Positions 15,665 through 22,460 of a stretch of 49,594 nucleotides of DNA are shown piece by piece. Origin of the DNA: Xanthomarina sp. F1114 (GTDB lineage: Bacteria > Bacteroidota > Bacteroidia > Flavobacteriales > Flavobacteriaceae); contig NZ_JAPMLL010000018.1 in NCBI RefSeq assembly GCF_026410255.1, positions 1-49,594 of the forward strand, read 5' to 3'. Within the stretch, counting starts at the first letter, position 1; every line of letters starts with the position of its first letter. The position numbers and the translations under genes are program-made. Below the pieces are notes generated by a model that was not told where the DNA came from, made no database searches, and saw only the letters and a list, made by a program, of their open reading frames with translations.

Positions 15665-16791
15665 TGGATATTCAAGAATATTTTTCTCTAGTTATTAACG
15701 ATTACACTTTAAGGACCATCACTCTTGGAACAGCTATTCTTGGTGGTGTAACAGGAATGTTAGGTAGCTTTGCTGTATTGCGAAAACAAAGTTTACTTGG
15801 AGATGCTATTTCTCACGCCGCTCTTCCAGGGATTGCTATTGCCTTCTTAATTACTGGATCTAAAGACACCAACACTTTACTTATTGGAGCTCTAATAAGT
15901 GGTTTAATTGGTACTTTCTGGATTAGAGGAATTGTTACCAAAACACATTTAAAATCTGATACGGCTCTAGGACTAATTCTTTCATTATTTTTTGGGTTTG
16001 GAATGTTATTGCTCACCTTTATTGAAAAGCAACCTAATGCCAATCAAGCCGGTTTGGACAAGTATTTATTTGGACAAGCAGCTACTTTGGTAGAAAGTGA
16101 TGTCTGGCTGATGGCCACAGTCACAGGATTATGCCTACTTGTTTTATTGTTTTTTTGGAAAGAATTTAAATTATTCCTCTTTGATGCTGATTATGCTAAA
16201 ACTCTTGGTTTTAACACCAAATTTATTGACATTCTTATTACTTCTTTTATTGTTTTAGCTATTGTTCTGGGTTTACAAACTGTAGGGGTTGTATTAATGA
16301 GTGCCATGCTTCTAGCTCCAGCAGCAGCTGCAAGACAATGGACAAACAGCTTATCTACAATGGTGTTCTTAGCTGCTGTTTTTGGAGCAGTCTCTGGAGT
16401 GTTAGGTACAGCCATTAGCGCTAGCCAAAACAACCTATCTACAGGACCTGTTATTGTTATTGTAGCTTCAGTTTTTGTGGTGTTTTCTTTTATATTTTCG
16501 CCAAGTAGAGGTTTGCTATTTCGTCAGATTAGATTTATTGCTAACAGACGCGATTTAGAATTACAAAAAACTTTGGCTTTTATGTATCATATTGCAGAAA
16601 CGCACGATAATATTTCGCATCCACATACCATTAAAATCTTAAATAACTTTCAAGGTTATACACGAAAAACACTTCAGAAGTTAGTAGATAAAGGTTATGT
16701 TACCCTAGATGGAACCATGTGGAGTTTAACCGAAAAAGGCTTTGAAACAGCAGCTAATTTATATAATCAACAAGCCATAAAAGATGAATAA
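15664..16791 (+). CDS. TroC-like metal ABC permease with C-terminal winged-helix-like tail
   Basis: This is a 375-residue protein. Residues 1-~280 are an ABC-3 family permease with about eight helices (LLGDAISHAALPGIA; LQTVGVVLMSAMLLAPAAAARQW). The last ~90 residues extend beyond the usual permease and are soluble. They contain TRKTLQKLVDKGYVTLDG and WSLTEKGFETAANLY, a helix-wing pattern like the winged helix of DtxR/MntR regulators. In Chlamydia a metal permease (YtgC) is fused to a DtxR-like repressor, so there is precedent. Whether this tail binds DNA, metal or the ATPase is unknown. It overlaps the next permease by 8 bases. Confidence 0.9.
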   Translation: MDIQEYFSLVINDYTLRTITLGTAILGGVTGMLGSFAVLRKQSLLGDAISHAALPGIAIAFLITGSKDTNTLLIGALISGLIGTFWIRGIVTKTHLKSDTALGLILSLFFGFGMLLLTFIEKQPNANQAGLDKYLFGQAATLVESDVWLMATVTGLCLLVLLFFWKEFKLFLFDADYAKTLGFNTKFIDILITSFIVLAIVLGLQTVGVVLMSAMLLAPAAAARQWTNSLSTMVFLAAVFGAVSGVLGTAISASQNNLSTGPVIVIVASVFVVFSFIFSPSRGLLFRQIRFIANRRDLELQKTLAFMYHIAETHDNISHPHTIKILNNFQGYTRKTLQKLVDKGYVTLDGTMWSLTEKGFETAANLYNQQAIKDE

Positions 16792-17944
16792 TGCACAATT
16801 AGAAATTCAGTTAATTGCTAGTTTGGTTGCTATTGCTTGTGCTATTCCTGGTACGTTTTTAGTACTTAGAAAAATGGCTATGATTAGCGATGCCATTAGT
16901 CATTCTATCTTACCTGGGCTTGTGATTGGTTTTTTTATAACCCAAGATCTCAACTCGCCATTATTAATTTTGTTTGCAGCTTTAACTGGAGTAATTACAG
17001 TTGTTTTGGTAGAACGTATTCAAAAAACAGGTTTGGTAAAAGAGGATACAGCTATTGGATTGGTCTTTCCCGTTCTTTTTAGTATTGGGGTTATTTTAAT
17101 TGCTAAAAATGCCAACGATATTCATTTGGATATAGATGCCGTTTTATTAGGAGAATTAGCTTTTGCACCCTTCGATAGAATTTATCTAGGCCAAACAGAT
17201 ATGGGACCAAAATCTCTTTGGGTTATTGGAACTATTTTACTCATAACTATTGGACTATTATTCGCTTTTTTTAAGGAATTAAAACTAAGTACTTTCGATG
17301 CTGGCTTATCTGCCTCTTTAGGTTTTTCTCCGGTTTTAATCCATTACGGACTAATGACGGTTACTTCAGTTACAACCGTAGGTGCTTTTGATGCTGTAGG
17401 CGCCATTCTTGTTGTAGCTTTAATGATTGCACCTGCTGCCAGCGCTTATTTATTGACTACAGACCTAAAGAAAATGCTTGGCTTGGCCGTTAGTTTTGGC
17501 GTTTTTAGTGCTATTTCAGGTTATTGGTTGGCGCATTGGCTGGATGCTTCTATTGCAGGATCCATCACAACTATGTTAGGTTTATTATTCCTGGTAATCT
17601 ATTTATTTGCCCCAAGCAAAGGCCTAATTGCAGTGATATATAGAGAAAAACAGCAACGTACAGAAGTATCTTTATTGACCTTTTTACTTCATTTAAAAAA
17701 TCATACAGAAGAAAATGAACGTCATGTTAACCATTTACAAGAGCATATAAATTGGCAAAAAGTAAGAGCAAAAACTGTTTTAGATTTGGCTTTAAAAAAT
17801 AATATGATTTTAATTGATAATGATATTGTTTCATTAACCCAAAAAGGAGACGAATTTACATCTAAAGCTATCGATTATATTATAACTAACGAAGATGCAC
17901 AAATTGAAGATATGAAAGACGATTTCTTTTTGTTTAGAGGTTAA
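16784..17944 (+). CDS. TroD-like metal ABC permease with C-terminal winged-helix-like tail
   Basis: This 386-residue second permease of the importer has the ABC-3 core at residues 1-~285 (MISDAISHSILPGLV; VGAFDAVGAILVVALMIAPAAS). A soluble C-terminal region of about 100 residues follows. It contains RAKTVLDLALKNNMILID and VSLTQKGDEFTSKAID, again a helix-turn-helix and wing-like pattern parallel to the TroC-like tail, though the two tails differ in sequence. It ends in an acidic stretch (DAQIEDMKDD). Its stop overlaps the stop of the convergent DnaJ-type gene by 4 bases. Confidence 0.9.
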   Translation: MNNAQLEIQLIASLVAIACAIPGTFLVLRKMAMISDAISHSILPGLVIGFFITQDLNSPLLILFAALTGVITVVLVERIQKTGLVKEDTAIGLVFPVLFSIGVILIAKNANDIHLDIDAVLLGELAFAPFDRIYLGQTDMGPKSLWVIGTILLITIGLLFAFFKELKLSTFDAGLSASLGFSPVLIHYGLMTVTSVTTVGAFDAVGAILVVALMIAPAASAYLLTTDLKKMLGLAVSFGVFSAISGYWLAHWLDASIAGSITTMLGLLFLVIYLFAPSKGLIAVIYREKQQRTEVSLLTFLLHLKNHTEENERHVNHLQEHINWQKVRAKTVLDLALKNNMILIDNDIVSLTQKGDEFTSKAIDYIITNEDAQIEDMKDDFFLFRG

Positions 17945-18678
17945 AATCCACGCTCATTCTGCAATTGCTCATAAGCTCCTTGAACCTGACGGAACTTTTC
18001 CTCAGCGCCCTGTTGGTGTTCTTTTCCTAAATGAATGACCTTATCTGGATGGTATTTTTTAGCCATCTTTCTATAGGCAGTTTTAATTTCTGAAACAGTG
18101 GCTTCTTTTGTTATTTCTAAGATTTTATAAGCATTATCACTACTGTTATAAAACATGGCTTTAATACTTTCAAAGTCGCGAAGACTAATCCCCAAATAAT
18201 TTGCAATAGATTGAATGGTTTTCACTTCGTTTTCAACAACAATCCCATCTGCTTTAGCTATTCCGAATAAAAAATGAAGTAATTGCAATCGAGAGGGATG
18301 ATCCATCATTTGTCTAATCTGCATACAAACCTGTCTTACCGGGATATCTTGTTTATTAAGCTCTTTAAATAATTTAAAAGCATGGTTGGCTCTATCTTTT
18401 CCGTACATTCCAACAAATTGCTGACGTACAAAATCTAATTCTCTTTGATCTTGCTTGCCATCTGCTTTAATTACAATAGAAGATAAAATAAGTAAGCTAA
18501 CTTCAAAATCTCCAGATTGGGTTTGCCTTGTCCTTTGGTAGGTTTGTTGCGGATCTACTTTAATAGTACCTCTAGAAAATCCATCGACAACACTTCCTAA
18601 AATCATTCCTAAAATAGCACCAATTGGACCACCAAAAGACCATCCTATAGCTGCGCCAATCCATTTTGAAAAATTCAT
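17941..18678 (-). CDS. TerB/DnaJ-domain co-chaperone, DjlA-like
   Basis: This 245-residue protein has a glycine-rich hydrophobic N-terminus (residues 1-32, IGAAIGWSFGGPIGAILG) that resembles the DjlA membrane anchor. A TerB-like helical domain follows (about 55-170, with ILSSIVIKADGKQDQREL). A C-terminal J domain (about 180-245) carries the essential His-Pro-Asp in KKYHPDKVIH. This order matches DjlA, a membrane-bound J protein that stimulates DnaK ATPase. The gene is convergent with the TroD-like gene and otherwise unlinked to it. Confidence 0.85.
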   Translation of the reverse strand: MNFSKWIGAAIGWSFGGPIGAILGMILGSVVDGFSRGTIKVDPQQTYQRTRQTQSGDFEVSLLILSSIVIKADGKQDQRELDFVRQQFVGMYGKDRANHAFKLFKELNKQDIPVRQVCMQIRQMMDHPSRLQLLHFLFGIAKADGIVVENEVKTIQSIANYLGISLRDFESIKAMFYNSSDNAYKILEITKEATVSEIKTAYRKMAKKYHPDKVIHLGKEHQQGAEEKFRQVQGAYEQLQNERGF

Positions 18679-18895
18679 GTATTATTCTTTATTTTTTTTC
18701 TGAATATCCTTCTCTTGTTACAACAAACTCAGAACATCCTTTTTATTACAATCTTAATATTTGGGTAAATATACTATTGTTAGTCGTTTTTTTAATGAAA
18801 TTGTTACCTATTCCAAATAAAATAAAAGCTGTATTCATATTATCAAACACGTTAAAAGACTGCTAATAACCATATTCAACTGAATACTTTTTCCG

Positions 18896-18903
18896 TATCT
18901 TTG
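18896..18903 (+). promoter_or_regulatory. Candidate -7 promoter element for the bacilliredoxin gene
   Basis: TATCTTTG matches TAnnTTTG, 35 bases before the ATG at 18939. The rest of 18679-18895 shows no supportable gene. Confidence 0.55.
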
Positions 18904-18938
18904 TGTTATTAAAATAATAATCTTAAAAATTAAAAAAT

Positions 18939-19349
18939 ATGTATCCAGCAGAATTAGTAAAGCCAATGCGCGAAGATTTAACTAAAGTTGGTTTTAACGA
19001 GTTACACACTGCCGAAGCTGTAGACAGTGCTTTAGCAAAAAAAGGCACCACTTTAGTTGTTGTAAACTCTGTTTGTGGTTGTGCTGCAGCCAATGCACGT
19101 CCAGGAGCAAGTATGAGTATTAAAAATGCAAAACACCCAGATAATTTAGTAACTGTTTTTGCAGGTGTAGATAAAGAAGCAGTAGACAAAGCTAGAGAAC
19201 ACATGGTGCCATTCCCTCCAAGCTCTCCTTGTATTGCTTTATTTAAAGATGGTGAATTAGTTCACATGTTAGAACGTCACCATATTGAAGGCCGTCCAGC
19301 AGAAGTGATTGCAGAAAACTTAGTAGATGCTTACAATACGCATTGCTAA
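18939..19349 (+). CDS. BrxA/BrxB family bacilliredoxin
   Basis: This 136-residue thioredoxin-fold protein of the BrxA/BrxB (YphP/YqiW) family starts with the family-typical MYPAELVKPMREDL. The active site is C46-G-C48 in NSVCGCAAANARPG. These proteins remove bacillithiol from mixed disulfides on cytosolic proteins after oxidative stress. Presence of the gene agrees with bacillithiol use in Flavobacteriia; the biosynthesis genes are not in this window. It is flanked by a TAnnTTTG promoter and a strong terminator, so it appears monocistronic. Confidence 0.93.
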   Translation: MYPAELVKPMREDLTKVGFNELHTAEAVDSALAKKGTTLVVVNSVCGCAAANARPGASMSIKNAKHPDNLVTVFAGVDKEAVDKAREHMVPFPPSSPCIALFKDGELVHMLERHHIEGRPAEVIAENLVDAYNTHC

Positions 19350-19401
19350 TAATTTGAAAACGAACATCTCTCTTTAAAAAAAGAGATTAAATCATAAAGA
19401 G

Positions 19402-19429
19402 ACCACGACTAAAAATCGTGGTTTTTTTT
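19402..19429 (+). terminator. Intrinsic terminator of the bacilliredoxin gene
   Basis: A 7-bp stem (ACCACGA/TCGTGGT) with a 7-base loop is followed by eight T, 52 bases after the stop codon. Confidence 0.85.
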
Positions 19430-19480
19430 ATATCTTTACTTAAGGCTTTTAGCTCAATAGGTTTCTAAAAATAAGGTCTT

Positions 19481-19879
19481 ATGAAGTTCCCGATTATAAT
19501 AAGCATATTTATTTCGCAACTTTTCTTTTTAGCTGCTACTAACTGTTCAGACACAGACAAAAATGTGTCATGTAATGATAGATTAACAAATTTAGATACG
19601 CAAAGAGATCAAATTCGATCTTTAGCAGAAACTTCTATTTGTAACGATAATTATGAATGTCGTTATATAGCATTTGGAAGGAAACCTTGTGGTAGAGCAT
19701 GGGAATATTTAGTTTATAGCACTTCTATCGATACTTTAAAATTAGAAAATTGGGTTACTAATTTCAATAGTATGGAAGCAACTTATAACAAAGAATGTGA
19801 TGCAATTTCAGATTGCATGGCAGTACTAGCTCCAACAGGTTTTGAATGTAAAAATAATAGCTGCTTTCCCATATATTAA
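19481..19879 (+). CDS. Cys-rich exported protein of unknown function
   Basis: This 132-residue protein has an N-terminal export signal (residues 1-20). It may be a lipoprotein, since Cys22 follows the hydrophobic stretch (LAATNC), but the Asn before Cys makes the lipobox poor. Counting Cys22 there are nine cysteines (22, 31, 54, 60, 70, 106, 112, 123, 128). Recognisable segments are ECRYIAFGRKPCGRAWEYLVYS and CDAISDCMAV followed by FECKNNSCF; the spacing suggests several disulfides. It resembles small secreted Cys-rich proteins with a CGxxxxYLVYS core found across bacteria, for which I know no function. It is preceded by a terminator and followed 36 bases later by plsC, which has its own promoter. 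Confidence 0.75.
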   Translation: MKFPIIISIFISQLFFLAATNCSDTDKNVSCNDRLTNLDTQRDQIRSLAETSICNDNYECRYIAFGRKPCGRAWEYLVYSTSIDTLKLENWVTNFNSMEATYNKECDAISDCMAVLAPTGFECKNNSCFPIY

Positions 19880-19881
19880 TG

Positions 19882-19911
19882 TTTGTAAGCTCCTATATTT
19901 TCTTAATTTTG
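19882..19911 (+). promoter_or_regulatory. Promoter with -33 TTTG and -7 TAATTTTG, immediately before plsC start
   Basis: TTTG at 19882-19885 and TAATTTTG at 19904-19911 are 18 bases apart, a good flavobacterial -33/-7 pair. The -7 box ends only 4 bases before the ATG at 19916, so transcription would begin at or within a few bases of the start codon. The promoter overlaps the end of the gap behind the Cys-rich protein gene. Confidence 0.6.
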
Positions 19912-19915
19912 CGAT

Positions 19916-20653
19916 ATGGAGAAACTTTTAGCTTATATTTTAACGTCTATTTACGCTGTAGTCTTTTTAAGTACTTTAGCTATTTTTCATCCCATTCAAT
20001 GGGTTTGTTTTAATGTATTTGGTTATCAGGCACATAAAAAAAGTGTGGATGTCCTTCAGTTTTTCATCATGCGTTGTACCAATATTTTGGGCACGAGATA
20101 TACCTTCACCAATCCTCATAAAATTGCTACAAATCAGCCGTTAATTATTGTGGCTAATCATCAAAGCATGTACGATATTTCGCCTATTATGTGGTATATG
20201 CGTAAACATCACCCTAAGTTTATTAGTAAGAAAGAACTAGGAAAAGGAATACCAAGCGTATCCTATAATTTGCGCCATGGAGGTTCGGTTTTAATAGATA
20301 GAAAAAACCCTAGACAAGCTTTACCAGCCATTATGAAGTTTGGAGAATATATTGAAAAAAACAACCGGGCTGCTGTTATTTTCCCGGAAGGAACCCGTAG
20401 TAAAGATGGACATCCAAAGCAATTTCAAACAAAGGGTTTAGAAATGTTGTTTAAGAAAATTCCTTCAGCAACCATCGTCCCTATTAGCATTAATAACTCA
20501 TGGAAAATGTTAAAATATGGTAAATTTCCAATGGGAATTGGAAATCATATCCAATTAACTGTACATGAACCTATAAAATTATCTAACTTTGAAGATAGGC
20601 AAGAACTTATCAAACAAGTTGAAAAAACCATAGGCTCGAGTATTAACCCTTAA
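19916..20653 (+). CDS. plsC: 1-acyl-sn-glycerol-3-phosphate acyltransferase family protein
   Basis: This 245-residue membrane-associated acyltransferase has one or two N-terminal hydrophobic segments. The catalytic motif is NHQSMYD (residues 81-87) and the substrate-binding motif is FPEGTRSKDG (near 145-154). It should transfer an acyl chain to lysophosphatidic acid to form phosphatidic acid in phospholipid synthesis. It is followed 11 bases later by an acyl-ACP desaturase gene, so supply of unsaturated acyl chains and their use may be co-expressed. Its start is fixed by the family alignment, although it lies only 4 bases after a promoter -7 box. Confidence 0.88.
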   Translation: MEKLLAYILTSIYAVVFLSTLAIFHPIQWVCFNVFGYQAHKKSVDVLQFFIMRCTNILGTRYTFTNPHKIATNQPLIIVANHQSMYDISPIMWYMRKHHPKFISKKELGKGIPSVSYNLRHGGSVLIDRKNPRQALPAIMKFGEYIEKNNRAAVIFPEGTRSKDGHPKQFQTKGLEMLFKKIPSATIVPISINNSWKMLKYGKFPMGIGNHIQLTVHEPIKLSNFEDRQELIKQVEKTIGSSINP

Positions 20654-20664
20654 AATTCTAAATT

Positions 20665-21654
20665 ATGTCTTTAAAAAATATCAGATTGGAAGTAATGAAT
20701 CATTTAGAGAAGGATGTAGATTCTTTAATTGAAAAATACTTAATTCCTGTAGACAGTATTTGGCAGCCCACAGATTTTTTACCTAATTCTGAAGGTGAAA
20801 ACTTTATGGAAGAAGTCAAAGAAATTAGAGAACTTTCTAAAGAACTCCCATACGATTTCTGGGTAGTTTTAGTTGGAGATATGATTACTGAAGAAGCACT
20901 ACCAACTTACGAATCTTGGTTAATGGATGTTGAAGGTGTGGACCAAATTGGAAGAAACTCTTGGGGAAAATGGGTAAGACATTGGACGGCCGAAGAAAAC
21001 CGTCACGGTGATGTTTTAAACAAATACCTCTATCTTTCCGGACGTGTTAATATGAAGGAAATTGAAAAAACCACCCATCATCTTATTGCTGATGGATTTG
21101 ATATTGGCACAGACCAAGACCCATATAAAAACTTTTTGTATACTAGTTTTCAAGAACTAGCCACTTATATCTCTCACAACCGTGTGGCAAAACTAGCAAA
21201 AGACAAAGGAAATAAGCAATTAAGTAAAATGTGTAAAATTATTTCTGGAGACGAAATGAGACATCACCATGCATATTGCGAATTTGTAGAACGTATTTTC
21301 AAGGTAGATCCAAACCAAATGATGATGGCGTTTCAGCAAATGATGAAATTAAAAATAACCATGCCAGCACATTTCTTAAGAGAATCTGGCGGAAAAATTG
21401 GATCTGCTTTCGAAGAGTTTTCTAATACAGCACAACGCATAGGAGTTTATACATCTAAAGATTATGTGGATATTTTAGAAAAACTTATTGTGCGTTGGGA
21501 AATTGATAAAATTACCAACCTTTCTGATGAAGCAGAAAAAGCACGTGATTATTTAATGAAACTTCCTTCTCGTTTAACAAGACTATCTGAACGTATGAAA
21601 GTTCCTGAAAACTCCTATCAGTTTAAATGGGTAGAGCCTATTGGGAAATATTAA
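20665..21654 (+). CDS. Soluble acyl-ACP desaturase (diiron)
   Basis: This 329-residue ferritin-like four-helix protein of the plant-type acyl-ACP desaturase family carries the two iron-binding repeats. One is EENRH at residues 110-114 and the other is DEMRH at 196-200; helix-1 and helix-3 glutamates are also present. It would introduce a cis double bond into an acyl chain on ACP, using O2 and ferredoxin. Genes of this kind are usual in aerobic Bacteroidota and help set membrane fluidity. It sits between plsC and an HD hydrolase on the same strand with very short gaps. Confidence 0.9.
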   Translation: MSLKNIRLEVMNHLEKDVDSLIEKYLIPVDSIWQPTDFLPNSEGENFMEEVKEIRELSKELPYDFWVVLVGDMITEEALPTYESWLMDVEGVDQIGRNSWGKWVRHWTAEENRHGDVLNKYLYLSGRVNMKEIEKTTHHLIADGFDIGTDQDPYKNFLYTSFQELATYISHNRVAKLAKDKGNKQLSKMCKIISGDEMRHHHAYCEFVERIFKVDPNQMMMAFQQMMKLKITMPAHFLRESGGKIGSAFEEFSNTAQRIGVYTSKDYVDILEKLIVRWEIDKITNLSDEAEKARDYLMKLPSRLTRLSERMKVPENSYQFKWVEPIGKY

Positions 21655-21655
21655 A

Positions 21656-22309
21656 ATGAAACAGAAAGAACAAATTGAAAAAACAATCAGCTTTGTAAAG
21701 AAAACCCTTGCAAATGCCGAAGGTGGACACGATTGGTTTCATACACAAAGAGTCCTTAATAATTGTTCACTCATTTCTAAAAATGAAGAAGTGGATACAT
21801 TCGTTGTTTCACTTGGCGCTCTCTTACATGATATTGCCGATAGTAAATTTACCAAGGGAGACGAAACCATAGGACCTAAATTAGCCCGGGAATTTTTAAC
21901 AAGTATTCAAGTAGACCTAGATACTATTAATCATGTGGTGCTAATAATTAAAAACATCTCGTTTAAAGGAGGCAACCTAACTCAAGAATTTCAATCGCCA
22001 GAACTGGACGTTATTCAAGATGCCGATAGATTAGACGCGCTGGGTGCTATTGGTATTGCCAGGACTTTTAATTATGGTGGTTTTAAAAATAGAGCGCTTT
22101 ATAATCCAGAAATTGAGCCCAACCTTAATATGAATAAAGAGGAATATAAATCCTCAACAGCTCCAACAATCAATCATTTCTACGAAAAACTCCTTTTATT
22201 AAAAGATAGAATGAACACCAAAACAGGTAAAGAAATTGCCGCTAAAAGACACGACTTTATGCTGCAATATCTTGAGCAATTTTATGCGGAATGGGAAGGT
22301 ATAAAATAA
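21656..22309 (+). CDS. HD-domain phosphohydrolase, YedJ-like
   Basis: This 217-residue HD superfamily metal-dependent hydrolase has the first His at GGHDWFHTQRV (residues 23-33), the His58-Asp59 pair in GALLHDIADSKF, and the distal Asp in QDADRLDALGAIGIARTF. The latter segment is diagnostic of the YedJ-type subgroup. I place the start at 21656, two bases after the desaturase stop; an in-frame ATG at 21641 lies inside the desaturase gene. The substrate is not known for this subgroup with confidence; nucleotide or phosphate-ester hydrolysis is the general expectation. Confidence 0.87.
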   Translation: MKQKEQIEKTISFVKKTLANAEGGHDWFHTQRVLNNCSLISKNEEVDTFVVSLGALLHDIADSKFTKGDETIGPKLAREFLTSIQVDLDTINHVVLIIKNISFKGGNLTQEFQSPELDVIQDADRLDALGAIGIARTFNYGGFKNRALYNPEIEPNLNMNKEEYKSSTAPTINHFYEKLLLLKDRMNTKTGKEIAAKRHDFMLQYLEQFYAEWEGIK

Positions 22310-22428
22310 GAGATTCTGTTTTTACTTAAATGTATTTTTCTAAGTTCTTTAGTCTTCATTTAGCTTCATCTTAAAATTATAACATCTTTTTAACAACCTA
22401 AAAACACGTTAACTATAGATATTTTCGA

Positions 22429-22436
22429 TATTTTTG
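22429..22436 (+). promoter_or_regulatory. Candidate -7 promoter element for the S46 peptidase
   Basis: TATTTTTG matches TAnnTTTG, 24 bases before the ATG at 22461. An earlier in-frame ATG at 22434 overlaps this element and is therefore an unlikely start. Confidence 0.55.
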
Positions 22437-22460
22437 ACCTTTATCACTAAACTTGAGAAT

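Noticed and set aside
18666-18866. 66-residue open frame on + between the DnaJ-type and bacilliredoxin genes
   Set aside because: It overlaps the start of the minus-strand gene, has no recognisable protein features and looks like an AT-rich chance frame; the region better fits a promoter gap.
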